The notes beneath the pieces were generated by a model. The model ran no database searches, was not told the DNA's origin, and was given only the letters and a program-made list of their open reading frames with translations. From DATFVA01 sp963774455 (lineage in GTDB: Bacteria > Bacteroidota > Ignavibacteria > Ignavibacteriales > Ignavibacteriaceae): DNA of 64,000 nucleotides. Below are positions 53,858 to 62,175 of the stretch, one piece after another. The number at the start of each line of letters is the position of its first letter. The first letter of the stretch is position 1. The position numbers and the translations under genes are program-made. The stretch spans positions 310,001 through 374,000 of the forward strand of contig CAVZFD010000004.1 in NCBI GenBank assembly GCA_963774455.1, read 5' to 3'.

Positions 53858-55810
53858 TCATTCTGCTTTATATATTTTTACATCTTCATTGCCAAGTGTG
53901 TCAATAAATTTAGAATTATTAAGAGCAAGCACTCCAGGGTTTTCGTTAAGTCTGGTTACAGTTTTATATTTCCCGGGGACACTAAATTCTAACCGTCCCT
54001 CGCTTTGTCCATTATTGACCACAAAAATATAAAGCCGGCTGCCGTAATTCCGGGTAGTCCAGTTAAACCATGTATTGTTTTCGCCAATTGGTCTAACCTG
54101 TATAGTGTCCGGTTTGTCAGGTGAGAGAAGCACATCTGAAAAACTATCTATCTCAGCGGTAATTTTTTTAAGATTTGACCACTGGATATCAAACGGTACG
54201 TCAGGATTTCTTTTCAAGTCAAAATAAGAATAATATATCAGTCCTTCAGCTCCCTCAGTTATCGCCTGCCAGGACATACTGCGCATCTCATTGTAAGTCG
54301 GAGTCCGATAATCTTGCGTGTTCGGAATAAATTCTCTATAGTTCCCGGTATTATGCGACTGTATCACCATCCACACAGGACGACTGTATTCTGTCAGTTG
54401 AGCAACTGTTTTAGCAGCCTCGCCAACCTTAAAGAGCGGCAAATTCGGAACGACATAAGGATCGCTTCCAATTACATCAGTCGAGTTGAGATAAAAATCC
54501 GTCTGAGAAGGATTTATTATTATAGAGAGCACAGGATGGTTCGGATCTTCTGCAGCTATCAGATTATAGTGTGCATTCAATCTGTCGACATACTCGGGCG
54601 GAAATTCGTCATTGATATACCAGGCGAGCAATGAAGGAGCATCTTTAAACTGCTGCAGTGTATTTTTAAGAACAACAGTCTCATCAGCAGATGATTTAAT
54701 CTGGGGCGGGGCATATTTCGAATCCGCATAATAATCCTTAACAGAGTAAACCACTTTCATATTATATTTTTCAGCGAGCTTCATCTGATCAGCTGTCGGG
54801 CGGTCGTAAGGGAGGATGAAATTAAATTTACTCTGCGCATAAATCTTTAAATCGGGTTCAGTTATTGAGCCCCAGTACATACCGAGTGGGAAAACTTTCT
54901 TTTTATTTACTATAAGTGTCCTATTGTCATCAAAGTATACTGCTGGTGCATTTTCCCTGTTGATTTCCCTGATCGATGTACTCCATGAATCTATCACAGA
55001 ATTATTTTTATCAGTCAAAGTTACTTTCAGAGTATAGCTGCCTGTATGAATACCTGATGGATTTAATTTTATGATATAATCTGTTTTAGCAGCCGTCACG
55101 GTTGTTTTATCTTTAACAAATTCTTTACCGGTTGAATCATACAAAACAGAGGATACAGAAAAGCCCTGAGCATTTAAACCGATATTTTTCAGATTTGCGG
55201 ATAGTACTATACCCGGATATTCACCCTCAAACAACAATCCACGGTACAGCGGATGTAGAAGCATTACCTCCATTTTTCCGGTTTTATAAGGTTTTACAAA
55301 AGCATCATCAAACCATGCAGTTCCGGTCGTTCCTTTCCTTGAGTAGCAGCAGAAAGAAATGTCCCTTGCACCAGGCGGAATAAATACCACGGAATTAACA
55401 TCCGTCCAGTTATTAGTGCCTTTAATTCCTTCCGGATAAGCTCCGCCAAGCCAGTGACCTTTCTCATCTGCCCATTCAATACAAAAAGATGCGCCGTAAT
55501 CCCCACCGGTAATATTAAAAGTTTTTATTTTAACACCCGCCGAATAATTCATTCCGGGCTGAATATTAAGACTTTGGGTACAAAGCTTATAAACGGACGG
55601 ATCCCGGTTGGAGTATTTGAGTGAATGTGAACCAGAGAATGATTCATTACTAAGGCTATAGATGCTGTTATCCCCATTCCAGCCGTCAGGTATAATCCCG
55701 TTTTTACTTTGTTCGAAGTCTCCGTTAACAAGGATATTTCCATCGCTTCCGGGGAAAATAATAAAAATGCTGGCTATTACCAGAACGTTCAGCGGGATAT
55801 AGAATTTCAT
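53858..55810 (-). CDS. Secreted glycosidase-like TIM-barrel protein with N-terminal carbohydrate-binding module
   Basis: A 650-residue exported protein. The signal peptide (MKFYIPLNVLVIASIFIIFP) is followed by a CBM4/9-like jelly roll (ILVNGDFEQSKNGIIPDGWN; WTDVNSVVFIPPGARDISFC), an Ig-like domain (about 190-290), then a glycoside-hydrolase-A-like barrel: VFPLGMYWGSITEPDLKIYA, LAEKYNMKVVYSVKDY, the probable acid/base strand SLLAWYINDEFPPEYVDRLN (near residue 395-402), GSDPYVVPNL and WMVIQSHNTGNYREF. Closing C-terminal beta domain: NTWFNWTTRNYGSRLYIFVV. No T9SS tail is seen. It probably cleaves a polysaccharide outside the cytoplasm; family not determined. Confidence 0.78.
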   Translation of the reverse strand: MKFYIPLNVLVIASIFIIFPGSDGNILVNGDFEQSKNGIIPDGWNGDNSIYSLSNESFSGSHSLKYSNRDPSVYKLCTQSLNIQPGMNYSAGVKIKTFNITGGDYGASFCIEWADEKGHWLGGAYPEGIKGTNNWTDVNSVVFIPPGARDISFCCYSRKGTTGTAWFDDAFVKPYKTGKMEVMLLHPLYRGLLFEGEYPGIVLSANLKNIGLNAQGFSVSSVLYDSTGKEFVKDKTTVTAAKTDYIIKLNPSGIHTGSYTLKVTLTDKNNSVIDSWSTSIREINRENAPAVYFDDNRTLIVNKKKVFPLGMYWGSITEPDLKIYAQSKFNFILPYDRPTADQMKLAEKYNMKVVYSVKDYYADSKYAPPQIKSSADETVVLKNTLQQFKDAPSLLAWYINDEFPPEYVDRLNAHYNLIAAEDPNHPVLSIIINPSQTDFYLNSTDVIGSDPYVVPNLPLFKVGEAAKTVAQLTEYSRPVWMVIQSHNTGNYREFIPNTQDYRTPTYNEMRSMSWQAITEGAEGLIYYSYFDLKRNPDVPFDIQWSNLKKITAEIDSFSDVLLSPDKPDTIQVRPIGENNTWFNWTTRNYGSRLYIFVVNNGQSEGRLEFSVPGKYKTVTRLNENPGVLALNNSKFIDTLGNEDVKIYKAE

Positions 55811-55881
55811 TGTTTTCAGCAGATTATTATATCAAACGTAAAAATAAATTACGTTAGAGTAAACTTAAGCATCAGGATTTG

Positions 55882-56142
55882 ATGTTAAAGCATAAAAATA
55901 AATTGAGAGATGAACTTCCAAAAATATACAGCCAGGATCTCCTTAATAATATTTTCCGGCACCCCTACACTAAAATTGATTTCGTTATGAAAGATTTAAG
56001 CGTAAGCCGTAAAACAGCCAGCAGTTATCTCGATGAATTAGTAAGAATTAGTATCCTGAGCAAACACAAAATCTGGAAAGATAATTATTATCTGAATGAT
56101 GATCTGTTTAATCTGTTAAGTAATGTAAATAATGGATCGTGA
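55882..56142 (+). pseudogene. C-terminal winged-helix remnant of a Fic-family protein
   Basis: The 86 residues (from the ATG at 55882; a TTG lies just upstream) read IYSQDLLNNIFRHPYTKIDF, SVSRKTASSYLDELVRISIL and DNYYLNDDLFNLLSNV, matching the winged-helix tail that follows the catalytic Fic domain in Fic/DOC proteins (Y-S-x-x-L-x-x-x-L-F-x-x-P-Y-T-K). The Fic domain with its HPFxxGNGR motif is absent; upstream DNA is the start of a divergent gene. It is a leftover of a larger gene, or a small DNA-binding protein derived from it. Confidence 0.65.
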
Positions 56143-56478
56143 GTAGAATACCCGCAGAAAAGTGCTATTATAACTTCATCATAGGTAGAAAACCCCCATT
56201 TCCTTCCTATGAAGAACGTGTCATAGGTAGAAAACTCAGTTTTTTTCTTATGAACTTAAAATCATATATAGAAACAGGAAATATTGATGGTAACATTGTT
56301 CTGAGTCGTTATAGGGCTTAAAGCCTGATATTCACCATTGAGTTCTGTATTGTTTAAGGAAAAATTTGCGATGGGAAGGGGTAAAAGCTCACAAATAATT
56401 TACATTATCATTGTAACAATAATTATAAGTCAGTGTGCCCGCTGTAAATATTATAATTGGGAATAGGCTCAAGTGTAT
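56143..56478. repeat. Spacer with 15-bp direct repeat
   Basis: TCATAGGTAGAAAAC occurs at 56179-56193 and 56221-56235, and TTCCTATGA / TTCTTATGA segments between and after them are partial inverted copies. There are only two copies. No gene with a credible ribosome-binding site is seen here. Confidence 0.4.
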
Positions 56479-56556
56479 GAATAGTGCACGAAAAAAACAA
56501 AACCCTTTGCAAGTTATTGCCTCACAATGGGTTAATGTTTTTTTAGTAGCGGGGGC
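56479..56556 (-). repeat. Direct repeat A: terminator-like hairpin plus tRNA 3' tail (putative attachment scar)
   Basis: 78 bases nearly identical to 59707-59787. Both contain AACCCTTTG...hairpin...GGGTT and end, on the plus strand, in TAGTAGCGGGGGC, which is the reverse complement of a tRNA 3' end (GCCCCCGCTACTA). Copy A has one mismatch in the stem. The copies flank the MalT-like regulator gene. Confidence 0.75.
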
Positions 56557-56881
56557 CCGATACATACTCTACAGAAGCTTATTTTTTTATCTGTTATCCT
56601 GCGTAATTTTTTAATACATATCTTTTTCTCTTTTGATTCAAATGGTACCCTTGTCATCAACCTACTTTTGATACATGCTTTTCTTTCTCATTCAAAACCA
56701 ATGATTCTTATTGCCTATTTAATCGAATTGAATTAAGTTAGCCAGAGATAAATAATCAACAGTACTATGCTTTATCGTGCATTGTTAATATTGACTTCTA
56801 TAAGGGACCCGCGAAGAATGAAGATATGGATTTATAAAGAACCACAAATTTATATTGCAAAAAATCCAACTTAATAATTTA
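56557..56881. other. Leader region of the MalT-like regulator
   Basis: 325 bp without a gene, after repeat A. No clear promoter identified; a TTG (56855) is in frame with the regulator. Confidence 0.3.
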
Positions 56882-59476
56882 ATGATACTGTTAGAGCGGG
56901 AAAATAGTTTAAATGAATTAAACAGAGCCTTCTCAAATCTTCTGATTGGCAATGGATCTGTTGTTATGGTGTCAGGAGAAGCCGGGATTGGTAAAACTTC
57001 TCTCGTTGAGATGTTCACCCGGCAATTAGAAAATAAGGCAAATGTCTTATGGGGTACCTGTGATGCATTATTTACTCCACGTCCCCTGGGTCCTCTGTAT
57101 GATATTGCCTCCCAGTTAAATACAGGCTTACTAAATCTGCTGGATGATCGGGTAGTAAGAACTAAAATATTTACAAAATTTCATAAAGATCTGCAGGAAA
57201 GCAGAGATATGAATGTTTTAATAATTGAAGATATTCATTGGGCAGATGAATCAACAATAGATTTAATAAAATTTCTTGGAAGGAGAGTAAATAAAAGCCG
57301 TTTTCTGTTGGTGACAACTTTTCGTGATGATGAAATAGGTATTGACCATCCGGTAAAATTGCTATTCGGAGATTTACTTCAAAAAAATGTAATCAGAATA
57401 AAACTTCTACCTCTGTCTGAATCTAGTGTCAATATACTCGCTGGTAAATATGGCAAGTCAGTTCCCGATCTTTATAAGAAAAGTTCCGGCAATCCTTTTT
57501 TTATAAATGAAATTCTTGAGAACTCAGACGCCAGGATACCAATCTCAATCAGAGATGCGGTGCTTTCTAAATTATCACGTTTAAATAAAGAAACCAGAAA
57601 CTTTATTGAACTGGCGTCAGTGGTTCCCGGAAAAATAAAAAAAGAATTTGCCAAACGTCTAACTAATTTCGATGAAGATATAATTGAATATGCTGTAGAT
57701 TCAGGGTTTATAAAAATCGATTCGACGGGAATACTTTTCAGACACGAACTGGTAAGACTGGCTGTTGAGGAAACTCTTTCGGCACTAAAAAAGGAAAGAT
57801 TTAATTCTCTGATACTTAGTTTTCTTTTACAGGAAAATGCCGAAAAGAACTTACCTGCTATTGTTCATCATGCGATTAGCGCAAATGATAAAACTATGGT
57901 ATTAAAGTATACTCCGCTTGCAGCTGCCCAGGCAGAAATCCTTCTGGCGCATCGTGAGGCCGCTCTTCACTACTCAAGGCTGCTGAAATATTCTGACCAT
58001 CTTTCGCTCACAGACCTGGTTAAATATATCGAAAAATATGCTTACCAGTGTTATTTAACCAACCAGCATGAAGAAGCATTGAAAGCAAGAAAGCAAGCTT
58101 TGCAAATCTGGGAAAAAATGAATGATCTCCTGCAGGTTGGAAATACTTACAGATGGCTTTCGAGAATTTCCTGGTTTTTAGGTAATAAATCTGAAGCAGA
58201 TACATACGCAAATGAAGCAATCAAATTTCTTCAGAAATTTCCCGGATCGGACGAACTTGCTATGGCATTCAGCAACCGATCTCAATTATATATGCTTTCA
58301 GACAATCAGAAAGACGCGGTTAGATGGGGAGAAAAAGCAATTAATATTTCTGAAAAGAATAAAAACTTTGAAATATTGTCCCATGCATTAAATAATGTTG
58401 GTACTTCCTTAATTATCAACAGTTATAACCCGGAGGGGGAACGGAAATTGTTAAGAAGCCTGGAAATCGCGTTAAAAAACGAACTGGAAGAACATGCAGC
58501 CCGGGCTTATACCAACCTTGGCTGCCGTGCAACGGAAACAAGATATTACAAAAAAGCAGAAAAATATTTTCTGGACGGGATCAATTATTGTAACGAACAT
58601 GATCTTGATTCATGGGCTCTGTATATGCAGGCCTGGCTTGCACGTGTTTATTTAGAGACAGGCAGATGGAATGAATCAGGTGATACGGCACAAAAAGTTT
58701 TAGGCATCAATAGAATTTCCGTCGTTTCTAAAATTCCTGCGCTTACAACATTAGGATGGCTTCGTTTAAGAAGAGGTGATCCTGAGGCAATTACAGTATT
58801 AAAAGAAGTTAAAGAGCTTGCGGTCAGGGCGGATGAACTTCAGAGAATAGGTCCTGTTGCCATAGCACTACTTGAAGCCGCATGGCTTTACGAAAATAAC
58901 AAAGAATTCCTTGAATTTGGACAAACCGCACACAGAATGGCTGCGGAGCATAAAAATTACCGGGTATTGGGGCAGACATCATTCTGGTTGTGGAAATCAG
59001 GCTTACTGAAGAGAGCTGACAGAAATATTTTTAAGCCTTATTTAAATCAGATTAATGGCAACTGGAAATCAGCTGCTGATTACTGGAAAAAATACAATAA
59101 TCCTTATGAAGAAGCATTAGCGCTTTCAGATGGAAACAATGCCGCTATGTTCAGAGCTCTTGAAATATTTAAAAAACTTGGGGCAAATCCTGCAATAGAA
59201 AAACTTCAGTTAAAAATGCGGAAAAAGAGGATAAAAAGGGTACCCCGGGGACCAAATAGTACTACTTCTAAAAATCCTATGGGATTAACCAACCGGCAGT
59301 TCGAAGTTCTTAATCTTTTGGCAACAGGGTTAAGCAACAATACTATTGCTGAAAAACTTTTTATTTCGCCTAAAACAGTCGACCATCATATATCCGCCAT
59401 ATTTTCAAAACTTAATATTCATTCCCGTACAGAAGCAGCAGCACTCGTTCACTCAGGCACATCGCTTAAAAAGTAA
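56882..59476 (+). CDS. MalT-like LuxR-family regulator with AAA-type ATPase and TPR domains
   Basis: About 864 residues from the ATG at 56882 (MILLERENSLNELNRAFSNL); a TTG at 56855 would add nine. Domains: STAND/AAA ATPase with Walker A GEAGIGKT (32-39) and Walker B VLIIEDIHWADES; a long TPR-like helical region (about 320-760; AALHYSRLLKYSDHLSLTDL; NEAIKFLQKFPGSDELAMAF); a linker (KKRIKRVPRGPN); and a C-terminal LuxR-type HTH (about 800-860): LTNRQFEVLNLLATGLSNNT and LFISPKTVDHHISAIFSKLN. Such regulators oligomerise when bound to ligand and ATP and activate transcription. It sits alone between direct repeats A and B, so it is probably acquired DNA. Ligand unknown. Confidence 0.88.
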   Translation: MILLERENSLNELNRAFSNLLIGNGSVVMVSGEAGIGKTSLVEMFTRQLENKANVLWGTCDALFTPRPLGPLYDIASQLNTGLLNLLDDRVVRTKIFTKFHKDLQESRDMNVLIIEDIHWADESTIDLIKFLGRRVNKSRFLLVTTFRDDEIGIDHPVKLLFGDLLQKNVIRIKLLPLSESSVNILAGKYGKSVPDLYKKSSGNPFFINEILENSDARIPISIRDAVLSKLSRLNKETRNFIELASVVPGKIKKEFAKRLTNFDEDIIEYAVDSGFIKIDSTGILFRHELVRLAVEETLSALKKERFNSLILSFLLQENAEKNLPAIVHHAISANDKTMVLKYTPLAAAQAEILLAHREAALHYSRLLKYSDHLSLTDLVKYIEKYAYQCYLTNQHEEALKARKQALQIWEKMNDLLQVGNTYRWLSRISWFLGNKSEADTYANEAIKFLQKFPGSDELAMAFSNRSQLYMLSDNQKDAVRWGEKAINISEKNKNFEILSHALNNVGTSLIINSYNPEGERKLLRSLEIALKNELEEHAARAYTNLGCRATETRYYKKAEKYFLDGINYCNEHDLDSWALYMQAWLARVYLETGRWNESGDTAQKVLGINRISVVSKIPALTTLGWLRLRRGDPEAITVLKEVKELAVRADELQRIGPVAIALLEAAWLYENNKEFLEFGQTAHRMAAEHKNYRVLGQTSFWLWKSGLLKRADRNIFKPYLNQINGNWKSAADYWKKYNNPYEEALALSDGNNAAMFRALEIFKKLGANPAIEKLQLKMRKKRIKRVPRGPNSTTSKNPMGLTNRQFEVLNLLATGLSNNTIAEKLFISPKTVDHHISAIFSKLNIHSRTEAAALVHSGTSLKK

Positions 59477-59706
59477 GGGAAAAAGTCAATCAGAATTGGG
59501 GGATATTTCTGATTTCTTACTGTCATTCCTGCATTAATTTTACCTGAGAATAACCCGTTAACTCTGGGTACTTCTTCACAATTTCCATAGAAACAATTCG
59601 ATTGTTTTAAAGGAACAAAATAACTTTTGTTCTTCTCGAAAATTTTTTCGTTAAGGCTGAAGACCCAGAAGGCTTTGCGGTAGTATATATACAACATACT
59701 AGTGAC

Positions 59707-59787
59707 GAATAGTGTACGAACAAAAAACAAAACCCTTTGTAAGTTATTGCCTCACAAAGGGTTAATGTTTTTCTTAGTAGCGGGGGC
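59707..59787 (-). repeat. Direct repeat B: perfect hairpin plus tRNA 3' tail
   Basis: 81 bases matching 56479-56556 throughout. Stem AACCCTTTGT (59731-59740) and ACAAAGGGTT (59754-59763) is perfect with a 13-base loop. On the minus strand the order is tRNA 3' tail (TCCTGCCCCCGCTACTA), then the hairpin, then TTGTTTTTTG, as for a tRNA gene and its terminator. Only 17 bases of tRNA remain. Confidence 0.78.
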
Positions 59788-59810
59788 AGGATCCCGCGTA
59801 GCCGGATTTC

Positions 59811-59849
59811 GTCCCGATTCAAGTTTTGAATTGCTTAGTGAATCGGGAC
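59811..59849. repeat. 11-bp inverted repeat between att remnants
   Basis: GTCCCGATTCA (59811-59821) and TGAATCGGGAC (59839-59849) are exact inverted repeats around a 17-base loop, between repeat B and the tRNA fragment. No T-run follows. It may be a recombinase arm site or a terminator remnant. Confidence 0.4.
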
Positions 59850-59896
59850 TCAACTTGTTAAAGCGAATTTCTGACCTATTACTATTAAAAATAAAA

Positions 59897-59919
59897 AACC
59901 CGACCGAAATGGCCGGGTT
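59897..59919 (-). terminator. Rho-independent terminator after tRNA-Met fragment
   Basis: On the minus strand AACCCGGCC-ATTTC-GGTCGGGTT, with one G-U pair, followed by TTTTTATT, 11 bases after the tRNA 3' end. It is the tRNA gene's own terminator. Confidence 0.8.
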
Positions 59920-59930
59920 TTCTTATTTTT

Positions 59931-59975
59931 AGTAGCGGGGGCAGGACTTGAACCTACAACCTTCGGGTTATGAGC
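59931..59975 (-). tRNA. 3' fragment of tRNA-Met (CAU, initiator-like), left attachment site of an integrated element
   Basis: The minus strand reads GCTCATAACCC (anticodon CAT and three C of the stem), GAAGGTTGTAGG, TTCAAGTCCTGC and CCCCGCTACT: anticodon loop, variable loop, T-arm and acceptor 3' strand of a methionine tRNA. The run CCC closing the anticodon stem is a feature of initiator tRNA; residue 72 appears to be T, so the class is not certain. Similarity stops at 59975 and the 5' half is missing. A tyrosine recombinase starts 86 bases away. The fragment is the displaced 3' end left after site-specific integration; the reconstituted gene should be at the other end. Confidence 0.85.
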
Positions 59976-60006
59976 AAATTATCGACTATTTCATTTCAAA
60001 GATTTA

Positions 60007-60030
60007 ACTAAAAGTAGTTACTATTTTAGT
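60007..60030. promoter_or_regulatory. Near-palindrome upstream of the integrase gene
   Basis: ACTAAAA and TTTTAGT flank GTAGTTACTA, a 24-base imperfect palindrome 30 bases before the integrase ATG. It could be an operator or recombinase binding site. AAGGAG at 60048-60052 is the ribosome-binding site. Confidence 0.35.
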
Positions 60031-60060
60031 CCACGAAGAGCACCAGAAAGGAGCTCTATC

Positions 60061-61068
60061 ATGTTTCTAACGAAACTAAAAAATGGTTACTACTATGTTT
60101 ACTTTATTGATGTTAATGGCAAAAGAAATAAAATATCCACCCGAACCAAGGGTAAATCTGAAGCTAGATCATTCCTCATTACATTTCAATCAACTTTCAG
60201 TGAACGCAAAAAAGAAAAACTTGAGCCATTAACCCTCAAACAATTCCGCTGGAAATTTCTAAAACACTCCGAATCGTATCACTCCTGGAAGACTACCCTT
60301 GATTATAAAAGTACATTTAATGAAATGGAAGAGTACTTTGGAAATATTTTGCTGACTGAATTTACTCAGCGCAGTATTGAAGAATTTATTCAGATGAAAA
60401 TTAGAAAAGTATCTCTACATACTGGAAGAAGACACTTAATAAACATCAAAGCGATGTTCAACAAGGCTGTTGCTTATGGTTTTCTTGAAAGTAATCCCGC
60501 AAAGAACATTAAAAGAATTAAACCACCAGAAAGATTACCATTATTCTTTTCGAAAGAAGAATTTGATTCACTGCTGAAAGTAATTGATAATCAGGATTGG
60601 AAAGACCTCGTTGAGTTTGCTGTGAACACTGGCTTGAGACAGATGGAAATTCTGAATCTGCACAGGAGGCAGTTTAATAAACGGGATAGACTGATCATTC
60701 TTGATAATCATTACCATACTACGAAGTCGAGGAAAATCCGCAATATGCCATTGAACAGCAGAGCCTATGAAATTGTTTCAAGTAGAGTTACGAATGCTGA
60801 AGGTGATCTGATCTTTACGCTTGATGGAGAAAGAATTCTACAGGACAATCTTCAGGATAAGTTTCGGAAATACGTTGAAGCAGCTGAATTAAATACTAAA
60901 CTTACTTTTCATTGTCTTAGACATACATTTGCATCCTGGCTTGTGCAGAAGGGTGTTTCAATTTACGAAGTGAGTAAACTGCTCGGCCACGCTGATATTA
61001 AAACAACTCAAATATACGCACACTTAAGGAGCGATGACCTGCGGAATGCTGTGGAGAGATTAGACTAG
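60061..61068 (+). CDS. Tyrosine recombinase/integrase
   Basis: A 335-residue phage-type integrase. An N-terminal beta-sheet DNA-binding part (GYYYVYFIDVNGKRNKISTR) and SAM-like core-binding domain (WKTTLDYKSTFNEMEEYFGN) precede the catalytic domain. The catalytic residues are R193 (TGLRQMEIL), H284-x-x-R287 (HCLRHTFASW), H310 (LLGHADIKTTQ) and Y319 (IYAHL). It performs integration and excision at the tRNA-Met site, next to which it lies in the outward-to-inward direction. No excisionase gene is recognised nearby. Confidence 0.94.
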   Translation: MFLTKLKNGYYYVYFIDVNGKRNKISTRTKGKSEARSFLITFQSTFSERKKEKLEPLTLKQFRWKFLKHSESYHSWKTTLDYKSTFNEMEEYFGNILLTEFTQRSIEEFIQMKIRKVSLHTGRRHLINIKAMFNKAVAYGFLESNPAKNIKRIKPPERLPLFFSKEEFDSLLKVIDNQDWKDLVEFAVNTGLRQMEILNLHRRQFNKRDRLIILDNHYHTTKSRKIRNMPLNSRAYEIVSSRVTNAEGDLIFTLDGERILQDNLQDKFRKYVEAAELNTKLTFHCLRHTFASWLVQKGVSIYEVSKLLGHADIKTTQIYAHLRSDDLRNAVERLD

Positions 61069-61766
61069 GGGAGATTTCTCTCCCCGTAGTTTATTTGTTC
61101 ACTTTTGAGGTCTGGTGCGAGATTGGGGGAATAATTATAGTTTAAGATCAGTTCCAGAACACCCTCCCAAATTACATGCCCAGAGCTCCATATGTAGGTT
61201 TTAAACCACTTTCTAACGTGCCCTCATGGTGGAATACCCCTATAATAAAATTTCATGACTACGGGCTTCTATTCAAGCCATACGGATGATCTGTATTATA
61301 CGCAATAAATACAAATGTGTTCAGGGAGAAATGGATTCCTAAAAATTGAAGTGGTAGGAAGTGGTAGTCATCTGTTTGTATTTAAGCTGATTTTGAAGGT
61401 CACTACCACCCCTAACATATTTTCAGTTTTTCTGGGAGTTCTGTAAGCCCTTATTGTGCAGGTCTTTCTAGACAGTAAGAGGAGTATTCTATCATATATT
61501 TATATTATTATTATTATATAAATATATATTATTGAATACATATACATTAGAAATAATAATACATATATGTAGCGGATTTAGCCGCTGGTATGGTATGAAG
61601 TATTTTACTCTGCTACCCTACCTAACCCTTTGAAATACTTGCATTTACTGAAATCTTAATCAAAAATCTTACTGGTAGGACTGCGGTTTTTGTATAAATA
61701 TGTATAATTTTTCTAACTGATATAATTGATGAGATGGTGCCTAAAAGTTCAAGGTAGTTAAGTTTA
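61069..61766. other. 700-bp AT-rich noncoding region of the element
   Basis: No gene is seen. GTGGTAG occurs at 61348 and 61357 with inverted CTACCAC near 61402. An alternating TATATTATTATTATATAAAT tract covers about 61498-61570. AGCGG-ATTTAG-CCGCT (61571-61586) and AAGTATTT / AAATACTT (near 61598 and 61632) are inverted repeats. This could be an origin, a recombination region or a regulatory RNA locus; nothing decides. Confidence 0.3.
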
Positions 61767-62162
61767 TCATAATTTTTTAATATTCATCTCAATTGAATAA
61801 AAACCTGGTTTATCTGGAACAGGGTCTTTTAGTTTTACAAAACCTCTGGATATACATTTTACTTTACAGCTATTTCCCCGGGCTTTTGGATCACCATCAA
61901 TAGCATCATATTCAATAAGGTAATGACTTTCAGATCCGTCCTTTTCAAGCACTCTGTAAATTTCATAACCTGGCAAATCCTCATCTGTTCCGATTATAAG
62001 AGTTGTCTCCCAGCTTTTATTTTCTTTCATAATCTTAACTTTCTCATCATACCATCTTAATTTTTTCTCTCTAACTCTAAAATGATTCTGAGATAATGGA
62101 TTCTTCAAAATAGATAACTTTCTTTGAGTATTATGTTTAAATTCAACATTAAAATTATTCAA
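61767..62162 (-). CDS. Hypothetical protein of the element
   Basis: A 131-residue protein with no recognised family. It has a basic N-terminal third (KHNTQRKLSILKNPLS; REKKLRWYDEKVKIMKENK), then a beta-rich part (TTLIIGTDEDLPGYEIYRVL; YLIEYDAIDGDPKARG) with two Cys in NSCKVKCIS. It is divergent from the next gene with a 13-bp gap, as in a regulator/structural pair. Composition is protein-like, but no strong ribosome-binding site is seen. Confidence 0.5.
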   Translation of the reverse strand: MNNFNVEFKHNTQRKLSILKNPLSQNHFRVREKKLRWYDEKVKIMKENKSWETTLIIGTDEDLPGYEIYRVLEKDGSESHYLIEYDAIDGDPKARGNSCKVKCISRGFVKLKDPVPDKPGFYSIEMNIKKL

Positions 62163-62175
62163 TGCCAGAAAAATA

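Noticed and set aside
53756..53992. Plus-strand frame near the end of the glycosidase-like gene
   Set aside because: It overlaps a well-supported minus-strand gene and has no supporting signal.
56179..56235. Two 15-bp repeats considered as a CRISPR array
   Set aside because: Only two copies, too short, with partial inverted copies between them and no cas genes.
56139..56321. A 60-residue frame after the Fic remnant
   Set aside because: Its sequence is explained by the 15-bp repeats (IIGRK, VIGRK) and lacks a start signal.
59707..59787. Repeats A and B considered as complete tRNA genes
   Set aside because: Only the last 13-17 tRNA bases are present; no D-arm, anticodon or T-arm.
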